A stretch of 64,000 nucleotides of DNA, taken from the NCBI GenBank assembly GCA_902603705.1, contig CACKVQ010000001.1:26455-90454 (forward strand). Reading direction: 5' to 3'. Origin of the DNA: Puniceicoccaceae bacterium (GTDB lineage Bacteria > Verrucomicrobiota > Verrucomicrobiia > Opitutales > Coraliomargaritaceae). Below, in pieces: positions 48,738 through 58,750 of this stretch. The notes under the pieces are model-generated. The model was given only the letters and a program-made list of their open reading frames with translations, had not been told where the DNA came from and ran no database searches. The position numbers and the translations under genes were made by a program. The number at the start of each line of letters is the position of its first letter. The first letter of the stretch is position 1.

Positions 48738-49583
48738 ATGTTCTTTGTGAACAAACTAACTACTACAGTTTTTCTTCTATCTTGTGCTGTTTCAGTATTG
48801 AATGCAGCGGACGGAGTAAGCCCTAAAGCTTACAAGCTAACTGAGGTACTCGGCTTACCGATTACTAACTCAATTTTGACTACATGGGTCATTTCTATAC
48901 TCTTCATTGGCTTAATACGATTGAGTGTGGGTAAACCCAAATTAATTCCCAGTAAAGCGCAGGCAGTCGTTGAAAATTTAGTCGATGGACTAAAAGATTT
49001 GCTGGAGCCAATCGTAGGCAAAAAGGCTTTTCCTGTAACATTTCCATTATTGATAGGGCTTTTTATATTTATTGTTGTCCACAATTGGAGTGGATTATTT
49101 CCCGGTGTGGGTGTTTTTGGTCACTACGATGGTGCGCGATTTACTTATTGGATGCGACCTGCAAGCGCAGACTTAAATGCCACCTTTGGCATGGCACTAG
49201 TCGCAATGATTGCTTGGCTCTTTATTTCACTTAAAGTAGCAGGTCCGAAGTTTTTCATTTGGGAGCTCTTCGGTAATAAAGCTGATAAGAAAGAAACTCC
49301 GACACCCATTTACATTTTGCTTATTCCTATTTTTCTTATGGTAGGTATCATCGAGGTCGTTTCTATAGCTTTTCGGCCAATTTCACTTTCATTCCGCTTG
49401 TTTGGCAACGTCTTTGGTGGAGAGAATTTGCTTACTAGTATGACAGGAATGGCACCCTTTATCGTTCCAATACCCTTTTATTTCTACGAAGTCCTTGTCG
49501 GCGTGGTTCAAGCCCTTATCTTTACTCTATTAGTGGCTATTTACATTGGCCTGATAACTAATCACGAAGAAGAATCTCATTAA
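48738..49583 (+). CDS. atpB: ATP synthase F0 subunit a
   Basis: Proton-channel subunit of F-type ATP synthase. 281 residues, with a signal-peptide-like N-terminus ([14 protein letters not shown]) as in other long bacterial a subunits, then five or six membrane helices. The essential Arg is in [18 protein letters not shown] near 218, followed by a C-terminal [12 protein letters not shown]. It is the first gene of atpBEFHAGDC. No atpI precedes it. Confidence 0.93.
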   Translation: MFFVNKLTTTVFLLSCAVSVLNAADGVSPKAYKLTEVLGLPITNSILTTWVISILFIGLIRLSVGKPKLIPSKAQAVVENLVDGLKDLLEPIVGKKAFPVTFPLLIGLFIFIVVHNWSGLFPGVGVFGHYDGARFTYWMRPASADLNATFGMALVAMIAWLFISLKVAGPKFFIWELFGNKADKKETPTPIYILLIPIFLMVGIIEVVSIAFRPISLSFRLFGNVFGGENLLTSMTGMAPFIVPIPFYFYEVLVGVVQALIFTLLVAIYIGLITNHEEESH

Positions 49584-49675
49584 ATATTTTCTATACCTTT
49601 CCGCATTCGCGACCATGGAGCAAATCGTGGGCAGTGCAGAAAATCACTAAATACAACACATCAAAAATAAATACT

Positions 49676-49882
49676 ATGTTCCATATCTTAGCAGAAATTT
49701 CAGGAAATATTCACGTTGCAGCAGCGGCGCTTGGCGTACCTCTCGGCATCGGTCTTGTAGGCCTCAAAGCTTGTGAGTCTGTCGGTCGTAATCCAGAATC
49801 AGCCACCAAAGTGCTTGTTCAGTCGATCATCGCGATGGCTTTTGCCGAAGCGATTATCTTCTTCGCGATCTTCCTTGTCTAG
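49676..49882 (+). CDS. atpE: ATP synthase F0 subunit c
   Basis: A 68-residue two-helix proteolipid; ATG 49676 is preferred over a GTG at 49634. The carboxylate Glu is in AFAEAIIFF (about residue 57). The polar loop GLKACESVGRNPESA is between the helices. The first helix has GIGLVG where sodium-binding rings have a Gln (GIGQG), and the Glu is not followed by Ser/Thr, so I infer a proton ring. A strong hairpin follows within 16 bases of the stop. Confidence 0.93.
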   Translation: MFHILAEISGNIHVAAAALGVPLGIGLVGLKACESVGRNPESATKVLVQSIIAMAFAEAIIFFAIFLV

Positions 49883-49898
49883 TTTAGTTATCAATGCG

Positions 49899-49934
49899 AT
49901 TGCCGGTAGCCTTGGATGGCTGCCGGCAATTTTT
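49899..49934 (+). terminator. Hairpin with U-run between atpE and atpF (attenuator or mRNA stabiliser)
   Basis: Arms 49899-49911 and 49918-49930 form a 13-bp stem (one G-U pair) around the loop TTGGAT, followed by TTTT. It has the form of an intrinsic terminator but lies inside the atp operon, 16 bases after the c-subunit stop. Partial termination or a 3' end-stabilising block would yield more atpE message than downstream message. This matches the high copy number of subunit c. Confidence 0.72.
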
Positions 49935-49963
49935 GCCACCTAATATTACTACTAAAACACGCA

Positions 49964-50584
49964 ATGAAGGCTATTAACATATTTCTGATTTTTACTATCT
50001 TTTTGCTCTTTTCCCTAATAGCTGCACCAGATGCAGCTGCATTAGATATGGAAGGCTCACAAGAAGTGGCGGCCGATAATAAGATCACAATGATCACCGA
50101 TAAATTTGGCGTGTCTGTGCATACTTTGACTGCGCAAATAGTCAATTTCTGTTTGGTCGCATTTGTTCTCTACTATTTTGCTGTTAAGCCAATATCTAAC
50201 ACTCTAGAAGAGCGTCAGCAAAAGATATCCGATGGTCTCCAATATGCGGAAGAAATGAAGACCCAATTGGCCGAAGCAGAGCGTGAGCGCACAGAAAAAG
50301 TAAAACAGGCTGCTATTGACGCCCAAAAAATATTAGCGGAAGCTCGGGAACAGTCTAAAGAGATGATCGAGGTCAAAACCCAAGAAGCTGCAGCTCAAGC
50401 TGAAGCTATTATCCGTAAGGCGAGCGAAGCAACTGAGCTGGAGCACCAGAAGATGCTTGCAGACGTCCGTCAGGAAGTTGCTCGCCTGGTCGTTGCGACT
50501 TCATCTAAGGTGCTTTCACGTGATCTTTCTGATACCGAAAAGAGCACATTCTCTGAGTCTGCTGCTAAGGAGTTAGCTAATTAA
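49964..50584 (+). CDS. atpF: ATP synthase F0 subunit b
   Basis: 206 residues from ATG 49964; an earlier ATG at 49916 lies inside the upstream hairpin loop and is rejected. An N-terminal hydrophobic, signal-like segment ([16 protein letters not shown]) is followed by a short spacer and a second hydrophobic helix ([18 protein letters not shown]) and then a long charged coiled-coil rich in Ala, Glu, Lys, Gln. This is the peripheral stalk. The N-terminal segment makes it longer than the E. coli protein. Confidence 0.9.
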   Translation: MKAINIFLIFTIFLLFSLIAAPDAAALDMEGSQEVAADNKITMITDKFGVSVHTLTAQIVNFCLVAFVLYYFAVKPISNTLEERQQKISDGLQYAEEMKTQLAEAERERTEKVKQAAIDAQKILAEAREQSKEMIEVKTQEAAAQAEAIIRKASEATELEHQKMLADVRQEVARLVVATSSKVLSRDLSDTEKSTFSESAAKELAN

Positions 50585-50613
50585 ATTATTCCAGGTAATT
50601 CCCTATTTAAAGG

Positions 50614-51009
50614 ATGAAACGCGATAAAAAGATCACACAACTGGCCAAAAAGCTAATCGAGCTATCAAAAGAAGATGGATTAGTTAGTGAAGCAAGAGTT
50701 GTTGAAGTTCTTGCTGGCCTAAAAAAGATTAGACACCGAAGTTATCTTATTATTTTAAAAACTTTCTTAATGCGCCTTCGCCGTGAGTTGGCCTTACAAA
50801 CAGCTGTAGTTTCTACGCCAAATTTATTGTGTGAGGAGACTCTTGAGAAAATCTCTGCTAAATACAGTGCAATTTACGGACGCACTATTAGCGCGGAGTT
50901 TCAAGAAGATACCTCTCTAATTGCCGGTGTTCGTGTACGGGTAGGGGATGACCTCTATGATGCCTCTATTGCTGGGCGCCTACATCGCCTTGCTGATTGC
51001 CTCAGCTGA
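50614..51009 (+). CDS. atpH: ATP synthase F1 subunit delta, short form
   Basis: 131 residues, against the usual ~177. It lacks about 45 residues of the N-terminal helical bundle, beginning at a VRYLKIL-like helix, but keeps the C-terminal part: SAKYSAIYGRTISAEF and LIAGVRVRVGDDLYDASIAGRL, the delta family end. The gap to atpF is 29 bases. It is in the proper operon position. The short form may be lineage-specific. Confidence 0.82.
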   Translation: MKRDKKITQLAKKLIELSKEDGLVSEARVVEVLAGLKKIRHRSYLIILKTFLMRLRRELALQTAVVSTPNLLCEETLEKISAKYSAIYGRTISAEFQEDTSLIAGVRVRVGDDLYDASIAGRLHRLADCLS

Positions 51010-51039
51010 TCTTTAAAAATTTAAACTCTGTAAAATCTG

Positions 51040-51045
51040 TATAAT
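51040..51045 (+). promoter_or_regulatory. Candidate internal -10 box upstream of atpA
   Basis: TATAAT lies 16 bases upstream of the atpA ATG inside the atp operon. No convincing -35. It could supply extra F1 transcription. Confidence 0.3.
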
Positions 51046-51061
51046 TTAATTACCACAAACA

Positions 51062-52606
51062 ATGAGCTCAATAGTTGAAAAAATCGAAAAAGAAATCGCT
51101 AGCTTCGAGGCCGGTGCAGTAAAATCTAATACTGGTACGATAGTCTCAATCGCCGACGGTGTAGCCAAGCTCGAAGGCTTGTCTGGTGTAATGTACAATG
51201 AGATGGTCGATTTTGGCAATGGTATCTATGGAATTGCCTTAAACCTTGAAGAAGACGAGGTCGGCTGTGTGATCCTAGGTGATTACTCTAAATTAAAGGA
51301 AGGTGATAAAGCCTCGACTTCGGGTAAACTTCTTTCAGTTCCTGTAGGAATGGGATTGCTAGGTCGTGTTGTCGATGCGATTGGCAGTCCAGTCGACGGG
51401 AAGGGACCTGTTGATTCTTCCGAAAGCTATCCAGTCGATCAGGTAGCACCAGGTATTATTCCTCGTAAGTCGGTAGACCAACCCATGCAGACTGGAATCA
51501 TGGCCATTGACTCGATGATACCGATCGGCCGCGGACAACGTGAACTGATTATCGGTGACCGATCTACTGGTAAAACAACAATCGCTATTGATACCATCAT
51601 TAATCAAGCGAAGATTAATAATCAACATCGTAATGATGATGGCAGCTTTTCTATAGACTTTCGTCCTGTCTACTCGATCTATGTGGCAGTCGGCCAGAAG
51701 AACTCCAATATTGCCCGCACGATTAGCGCCTTAGAAAATGCTGGTGCGATGGAATATACTACCATCGTCTCAGCCTCTGCTGGCGATAACCCAGCTAATC
51801 AATACATTGCGCCTTTCTCAGGAGCTTCTATGGGTGAATACTTCATGCGCAATGGAATGGATGCACTGATTGTTTACGATGATCTTTCTAAACAAGCGGT
51901 TGCTTATCGACAGATCTCACTTGTGCTAAAGCGCCCCTCTGGTCGTGAAGCCTATCCTGGTGATGTTTTTTACCTCCACTCACGCCTTCTTGAGCGATCC
52001 GCACGAGTTGATGAGGACTACGGTAATGGTTCCCTTACTGCTCTTCCGATCATAGAGACACAAGCTGGTGACGTTTCCGCATACATTCCTACTAATGTGA
52101 TTTCTATTACCGATGGCCAAGTCTTTCTTGAAACGGATCTCTTCAATCAAGGTATTCGCCCAGCAGTTTCCGTGGGTCTCTCCGTTTCCCGCGTAGGCTC
52201 GGCAGCGCAGATTAAAGCGATCAAAAAGGTGGCTGGTAAAGTGAAACTGCAACTCGCTCAGTTCCGAGAATTAGCTGCATTTGCGCAGTTCGGTTCTGAC
52301 CTAGACGCCAAGACTAAGGCTCAATTAGAGCGCGGGTCTCGTGTGGTAGAACTCTTTAAACAAGTTGCTTTCAATCCGATTCCCGTAGAGGTTCAGGCCT
52401 CTCTAATATGGGCAGTACAAAACGGGTTCTTTGATAGTATAGCTGTAAGTAAAATCGTCGAAGCAACGCGTAATCTACGCGAATTTCTTGAAACCCGAAG
52501 CTCTAAAATTATGGATGCTATTCGTTCTGATAAAGTAATCAGCGATGAGTCTGAAGCCGCTCTTAAGACTTCGCTCGAAGAGTGGACAGCCAGCTTTATA
52601 GATTAG
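51062..52606 (+). CDS. atpA: ATP synthase F1 subunit alpha
   Basis: 514 residues. Walker A GDRSTGKT sits near 160-167, and the catalytic-interface segment [44 protein letters not shown], with arginine finger, is near 268-311. The N-terminal beta barrel and C-terminal helical domain are complete. A TATAAT at 51040-51045 lies 16 bases before the ATG and could give an internal start for the F1 genes. Confidence 0.96.
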   Translation: MSSIVEKIEKEIASFEAGAVKSNTGTIVSIADGVAKLEGLSGVMYNEMVDFGNGIYGIALNLEEDEVGCVILGDYSKLKEGDKASTSGKLLSVPVGMGLLGRVVDAIGSPVDGKGPVDSSESYPVDQVAPGIIPRKSVDQPMQTGIMAIDSMIPIGRGQRELIIGDRSTGKTTIAIDTIINQAKINNQHRNDDGSFSIDFRPVYSIYVAVGQKNSNIARTISALENAGAMEYTTIVSASAGDNPANQYIAPFSGASMGEYFMRNGMDALIVYDDLSKQAVAYRQISLVLKRPSGREAYPGDVFYLHSRLLERSARVDEDYGNGSLTALPIIETQAGDVSAYIPTNVISITDGQVFLETDLFNQGIRPAVSVGLSVSRVGSAAQIKAIKKVAGKVKLQLAQFRELAAFAQFGSDLDAKTKAQLERGSRVVELFKQVAFNPIPVEVQASLIWAVQNGFFDSIAVSKIVEATRNLREFLETRSSKIMDAIRSDKVISDESEAALKTSLEEWTASFID

Positions 52607-52639
52607 GTCTTACTCTTGTTTAAAATTTAATTTAGAATC

Positions 52640-53536
52640 ATGCCTAACCTTCGTGATATTCGACGCCGTATTAAGTCGGTAAAAAATACTCGGCAGATTA
52701 CACGAGCGATGCAACTGGTTTCATCTTCCAAGATGAAGCGTGCTCAAGATGCTGCAATCGCAGGTCGTCCCTACGCACTGCTGCTAGCTGACTTGCTAGA
52801 CACTGTCGGTGAAAAACTTAATCTCTCGGGGGCTATTGTAGAGCACCAATTCTTTGAAAAAAGAGAAGTTAAAACACGTGGCATTCTCATCTTATCTACA
52901 GATAAGGGTCTATGTGGTCCCCTAAATACCAATCTTTTTCGCAAAGTTGTAGAGGAAGTAAAGTGCGATGCGAAATTCATCACAGTGGGTCGTAAAGCAA
53001 CACAGTTTATTTCTCGATCTCAGCGCGATTTGATAGCTGACTTTACTATTTCTGACAAGGCTAGTTTTTCTGAAATTCGCCCGATGCTAAAGCTCATTAT
53101 AGATGCTTACATCAGCGGTGATATCGATACAATTGAAGTTGCTTATCCAAGTTTTGTGAACGTCCTTGTGCAAGTACCTGTTATCCAGTCTCTTCTTCCG
53201 ATTGTAGATCTTCGAGAAGTTTTGGATGAACTTAAGAAACGCGTTAAGGGTGGGGATAATGTTTTGAAAGCGCGTTCTGATAAACGTGAAATGACTTTTG
53301 AGCCTACGCCGGAAGAATTGCTTGCTCAGTTACCCGATCTATATGTCAAAATTATAGTCTATCAGTTACTGTTAGAGACCCGCGCTGCGGAGTACTCTGC
53401 CCGAATGGTGGCGATGAAGGCAGCTACTGATAATGCATCGACCCTCGTAGATGATCTAACTCTAGATTATAACAAGGCTCGTCAGGCTGCAATTACCCAA
53501 GAAATTCTCGAAATCGCTGCATCTGCCGCAGCCTAG
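52640..53536 (+). CDS. atpG: ATP synthase F1 subunit gamma
   Basis: 298-residue central shaft. The N-terminus [36 protein letters not shown] and C-terminus [20 protein letters not shown] are the conserved coiled-coil ends. The middle [21 protein letters not shown] is also typical. It starts 34 bases after atpA. Confidence 0.95.
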   Translation: MPNLRDIRRRIKSVKNTRQITRAMQLVSSSKMKRAQDAAIAGRPYALLLADLLDTVGEKLNLSGAIVEHQFFEKREVKTRGILILSTDKGLCGPLNTNLFRKVVEEVKCDAKFITVGRKATQFISRSQRDLIADFTISDKASFSEIRPMLKLIIDAYISGDIDTIEVAYPSFVNVLVQVPVIQSLLPIVDLREVLDELKKRVKGGDNVLKARSDKREMTFEPTPEELLAQLPDLYVKIIVYQLLLETRAAEYSARMVAMKAATDNASTLVDDLTLDYNKARQAAITQEILEIAASAAA

Positions 53537-53552
53537 AAATATAACACCTTAA

Positions 53553-55004
<1,452 letters not shown>

Positions 55005-55062
55005 TTCGCTTAGAATTTGATAAATATAGCGAGTCATTTATTTATTTATTGTCTTATTTACG

Positions 55063-55473
55063 ATGCTTACACTTGAAATTATAACACCTGACGAAAAAGC
55101 TCTAAGTACTGAGGCTAAGGAAGTTATTATGCCGACAGAAATGGGTGAAGTTGGTATACTCGCTGGGCACGTCCCAATGGTGACAAAGATCATAGCAGGT
55201 GAGTTGAAGGTCGTTAATGATAGTGGCACAGAGTTCATCGCTGTTGATCAAGGCTTTGCTAGAGTGCTCGGTAATACCATATCGGTGCTAACTGAGGCTG
55301 CCATTGATGTGAAGGCTATTGACTTAAGTGAGGTAGAATCAGCGCAAGTTCGCGCTGAAGAGGCTCTGCGTTTAGCTGAAGAGGAAGGCGCCGATCCTGC
55401 TGAGGTCGAACGCCTAGAGACTAGCGTTCGATATCTGATAGCTAAGAAATTAGCTAAGGGGCGTCGTCGCTAA
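55063..55473 (+). CDS. atpC: ATP synthase F1 subunit epsilon
   Basis: 136-residue rotary subunit: N-terminal beta sandwich (ITPDEKALSTEAKEVIMPTEMGEVGILAGHVP) and C-terminal helical hairpin rich in Ala/Glu (VRAEEALRLAEEEGADPAEVERL). It completes the operon. After the stop there is an A/T hairpin candidate (55481-55496) too AT-rich to be a firm terminator. Confidence 0.93.
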   Translation: MLTLEIITPDEKALSTEAKEVIMPTEMGEVGILAGHVPMVTKIIAGELKVVNDSGTEFIAVDQGFARVLGNTISVLTEAAIDVKAIDLSEVESAQVRAEEALRLAEEEGADPAEVERLETSVRYLIAKKLAKGRRR

Positions 55474-55506
55474 GGAATATATTGTAATTTTACAATTACT
55501 TCGTTT

Positions 55507-55512
55507 TATAAT
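55507..55512 (+). promoter_or_regulatory. Candidate -10 box of the SGNH esterase gene
   Basis: TATAAT lies 16 bases upstream of the ATG, the same spacing as at atpA. No convincing -35. It would separate this gene from the atp operon. Confidence 0.3.
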
Positions 55513-55528
55513 ACTAAGTTTACTCGTT

Positions 55529-56173
55529 ATGAAAGTCCCTTTTCAGACAGGTCAAAATCTTTTATTTGTAGGTGATTCGATCACTGATTGTGGGCGAGAG
55601 CGTCCTGTGGGAAATCGAAATGGAAACTTGGGTAATGGTTACGTTTATCTCGTTGACTGCCTGCTTGGAGCAGCACTTTCGCAAGCACCTATTAATGTCT
55701 TGAATACTGGAATTAGCGGCGACTGCGTGACTGACTTACAATCTCGTTGGCAAATTGACGTTTTAGATTTAGATCCAGATTGGCTCTCTATTATGATAGG
55801 GATCAACGATGTTTGGTATAAATTTGAAAGCGAGCCAGGTAAGCAAGAGGTCGACCCAAATGAATTTGAGAGAGTTTACCGCGAGTTAATTGAAAAGACT
55901 AGACCACGACTAAGTGGTCTAATACTAATGTCTCCGTTTTTTCTCGAAACTGACCAATCTGACCCGATGCGCGCGCAAATGAACCTATATGGCCAGATCA
56001 CACATAAGCTGGCTAATGATTACGATGCCGTGTTTGTAGATGTACAAGCTGCCTTTGACCGGCACCTAGCATACCAGCCGGCCCAGTCGCTCAGTGGAGA
56101 TCGCGTTCATCCCAATGGGGTAGGTCACGCGATAATAACACAAGCTCTTTTCAACGAGTTATCTAAGTACTAA
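55529..56173 (+). CDS. SGNH/GDSL-family esterase
   Basis: A 214-residue hydrolase. Block I FVGDSITDCGRE carries the nucleophile Ser16; block II NTGISGDCVTD gives Gly; block III IGINDVW gives Asn; block V DRVHPNGVGH gives Asp and His. The layout resembles rhamnogalacturonan acetylesterase-type or lysophospholipase-like enzymes; the substrate is unknown. No signal peptide. A TATAAT at 55507-55512 lies 16 bases before the ATG. A 7-bp hairpin follows (56184-56190 with 56200-56206). Confidence 0.87.
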   Translation: MKVPFQTGQNLLFVGDSITDCGRERPVGNRNGNLGNGYVYLVDCLLGAALSQAPINVLNTGISGDCVTDLQSRWQIDVLDLDPDWLSIMIGINDVWYKFESEPGKQEVDPNEFERVYRELIEKTRPRLSGLILMSPFFLETDQSDPMRAQMNLYGQITHKLANDYDAVFVDVQAAFDRHLAYQPAQSLSGDRVHPNGVGHAIITQALFNELSKY

Positions 56174-56232
56174 TTTTCGTCTTAAGCGCTCACTTGCTTA
56201 GCGCTTTACAGACGGTTATTCTTCTCAAGAGC

Positions 56233-56340
56233 TTACACTTGATCGCTAAGTATTTGGAATATTACTAACGTTGATACTATAGCTATTAGTAATAAGACTA
56301 CTCCGAGAAGTATGCCTTTAGTTTGAAGTGAGTTTTTCAA
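56233..56340 (-). CDS. Possible 35-residue single-span membrane peptide
   Basis: Hand translation from a TTG at 56340 gives a basic start (MKNSLQTK), then one strongly hydrophobic helix of about 20 residues (ILLGVVLLLIAIVSTLVIFQ), then SDQV and a stop. It sits just downstream of nspC on the same strand. The hydrophobic profile looks protein-like, but there is no ATG and no homology evidence. Confidence 0.25.
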   Translation of the reverse strand: MKNSLQTKGILLGVVLLLIAIVSTLVIFQILSDQV

Positions 56341-56376
56341 TCTTTTGTTTCTGAGATTTATTTTTTAATGCTTAAT

Positions 56377-57585
56377 TTAAGAAAGGCGTGCTCGGTAGTC
56401 TTCGTATCCGAAGTGCCTAACTGTACGTAGACCCTGACTCTCCGAGTATAGCGAGATTGCTGGAAGAGGTACGCCGTTAAAAGTCGTATTCTTGACCATC
56501 GTGTAGTGTGACATATCAAGAAAAACGAGACGTTGTCCGACTTTGAGCGCCTCCGGGAATGAATAGTCCCCAGCTACATCACCAGCTAAGCAGGAGATGC
56601 CGCCTAATCGGTAGTTGTGCATATATTCGTCTAGAGTACCCGCCCCGAGAATGCTAGGCCGGTAGGGCATTTCTAGAACGTCTGGCATGTGGCAGGTAAA
56701 TGAGCTGTCTATGATGGCAGTCTTAAGTCCACCGGATTCGACAATATCTAAAATGGTCACTACGAGCACCCCCGTGTGTAGCGCTACGGCTTCACCTGGC
56801 TCAAGGTATACGTCTACGCTGTATTTTTCACGGAAGCGCTTCACGACCTTTATTAGGCGTTCCACGTCGTATTTAGGGCGGGTAATATGGTGGCCGCCGC
56901 CAAAGTTAACCCACTTCATATTGGCAATTAAATCACGAAATTTTGCCTCGAATTCATCGACGGTGCGTTCTAGCGTGTCGGCATCTTGCTCGCACAGTGC
57001 ATGAAAGTGAAGGCCATCTAGATTTTTCAGAAGATCGAACGAAAGTGTATTTAATGACTGGTCTAGGGCAGTTCGATTAGTGCCGAGTCGCGAAGACGGG
57101 ACACAAGAGTCATAGAGATCTATTCCAACTTCTGAGTATTCTGGGTTTACACGTAGTCCGAGGTCTGGGTGACGCTTTCCTTTAAGTGTTTCCAGTCCAT
57201 TGAATAGCTGTTGCGCCGAATTGAAAACAAGACTATGAGCGAAGCTACTTAGCTTCTTTATTTCATCTACTTTATAGGCTGGAGAATAGACGTGTACTTC
57301 TTTGCCAAAAAACTCCTTGGCAAGCAGAGCCTCGTGGAGTCCGCTTGATGTGGTGCCGCTGAGATATTGTTTTATGATCGGAAAAGTACTGTAGCAGGCG
57401 TATCCTTTAAGAGCGAGTAGTATATTAGCTCCAGAACGCTCAGCAACGGACTTTAGTAGCTGGCAGTTCTTCTCAAGCTGATCAAGATGCACAATGTAAC
57501 TAGGTGAGAGAGCCTCAGCATAAGGAATCGACGACAGCGCGTTAAGGCTGGTCTTACTAAGAGTAGGCGTTGAGTGTTGCACCAT
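56377..57585 (-). CDS. nspC: Carboxynorspermidine decarboxylase
   Basis: 402-residue PLP-dependent alanine-racemase-fold decarboxylase that yields norspermidine or spermidine from the carboxylated precursor. The PLP lysine is in ILLALKGYA near 57-65. The HFHALCE block and NFGGGHHITRP block are the NspC hallmarks, and the C-terminal CLAGDVAGDY contains the catalytic Cys. Its partner carboxynorspermidine synthase (Casdh) is not in the window. Confidence 0.92.
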   Translation of the reverse strand: MVQHSTPTLSKTSLNALSSIPYAEALSPSYIVHLDQLEKNCQLLKSVAERSGANILLALKGYACYSTFPIIKQYLSGTTSSGLHEALLAKEFFGKEVHVYSPAYKVDEIKKLSSFAHSLVFNSAQQLFNGLETLKGKRHPDLGLRVNPEYSEVGIDLYDSCVPSSRLGTNRTALDQSLNTLSFDLLKNLDGLHFHALCEQDADTLERTVDEFEAKFRDLIANMKWVNFGGGHHITRPKYDVERLIKVVKRFREKYSVDVYLEPGEAVALHTGVLVVTILDIVESGGLKTAIIDSSFTCHMPDVLEMPYRPSILGAGTLDEYMHNYRLGGISCLAGDVAGDYSFPEALKVGQRLVFLDMSHYTMVKNTTFNGVPLPAISLYSESQGLRTVRHFGYEDYRARLS

Positions 57586-57642
57586 AAACTAACAATCTAG
57601 TACATTTCTTCTTTTGACCAAGGTTTGATTTTAGAATTTCAA

Positions 57643-58515
57643 TTAAAATTTTGGATTCAAGCCTGTGCGCCAGTCTTTGGATAAGCGTAGACTATTTGGG
57701 CTATGCCCCGCGTGTTTGAGTTGTCTTAATGTCAGTGACTGGTTGCGTTTAGCTAATCGTTGTCCTGCCATATCGCTCAGTAATGGAGTGTGGAAAAAAT
57801 CAGGTGCCTTTAGCTCGAGTGCTTCGTAGAGGAGTAGTTGCCTAGCGCTCGAAAGGAGCAAGTCTTCGCCGCGCACAACTTCACTAATCTCCATAGCAGC
57901 ATCGTCTACTACTACTGCGAGCTCATAGGCTGGCACGCCGTCTTTACGCCAAACTAGAAAGTCCCCAAAATCGCTTAGGCATTCAAAGGCGCAGTGGCCA
58001 AGTCTCAAATCATTAAACTCGACAGTACGTTTTTGAGGTAAGCGAAATCGCCAGTTGCTTGTGCCAGGACACTCGACTTTTTTATAATGATTACGTGGTG
58101 GGCGCCATTTCGCAGGATAAATTGGCTCAACGAATTCTTCCTCTTGGTGGGGAGCTTGAGCAGCGCGCGCTACATCTTTTCTTGATTTATTACAGGGGTA
58201 GATAAATCCTCCATTTTTCAGTTTAGCCCAGGCGTCAATAAATCGTTCGTGACGTTCGCTTTGCCGATAAGGGCCGTACGCGCCGCCTACATCAGGACCT
58301 TCATGCCAGTTGCAACCAAACCATCGAAGATCCTCGACCGCACCTAGGGCGAACTCTGGCTTACAACGCAGTGGATCGAGATCCTCGTCTCGGTAAATAA
58401 GATGTCCTCCAGCTTCTTGCGCTCGTTGCATAGCGATCCAAAAAGTACGCGCATGACCGAGATGCAAATACCCTGTCGGCGTGGGGGCGATTCGTCCTCG
58501 GTACTTATAGCTCAT
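57643..58515 (-). CDS. gluQ: Glutamyl-Q tRNA(Asp) synthetase
   Basis: A 290-residue truncated GluRS homologue lacking the anticodon-binding domain. It puts glutamate on queuosine of tRNA-Asp. RIAPTPTGYLHLGHARTFW holds the HIGH-type motif, with LDPLR next; the KMSKS counterpart is LAKRNQSLTLRQL near 258. It ends with LKHAGHSP typical of GluQRS. One cysteine-based zinc site (YPCNKSR) is visible. It is divergent from the helicase gene. Confidence 0.92.
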   Translation of the reverse strand: MSYKYRGRIAPTPTGYLHLGHARTFWIAMQRAQEAGGHLIYRDEDLDPLRCKPEFALGAVEDLRWFGCNWHEGPDVGGAYGPYRQSERHERFIDAWAKLKNGGFIYPCNKSRKDVARAAQAPHQEEEFVEPIYPAKWRPPRNHYKKVECPGTSNWRFRLPQKRTVEFNDLRLGHCAFECLSDFGDFLVWRKDGVPAYELAVVVDDAAMEISEVVRGEDLLLSSARQLLLYEALELKAPDFFHTPLLSDMAGQRLAKRNQSLTLRQLKHAGHSPNSLRLSKDWRTGLNPKF

Positions 58516-58750
58516 AGAAAATCTAAATGTTTACTTTCTTAGTGTAAAAAAGCTACGTTTTAATACGTATTTAAAATATATACTGACAATGTAGCAAGCT
58601 GGAGTATGCTTTCTCCTTGTACTCCAAGTAAATAGAGCCACAGTCTGCCATTTACTAGATGATTACCATATCTTTAACAGTTTATGGCCTATCTACATTT
58701 TACTGGACCCGGATGCGTAATGTTGGCCGGGCTTATCACTCAATTCAACT

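Noticed and set aside
49916..49963. ATG at 49916 as start of atpF
   Set aside because: It lies in the loop/stem of the intergenic hairpin and encodes residues unlike subunit b; ATG 49964 gives the expected N-terminus.
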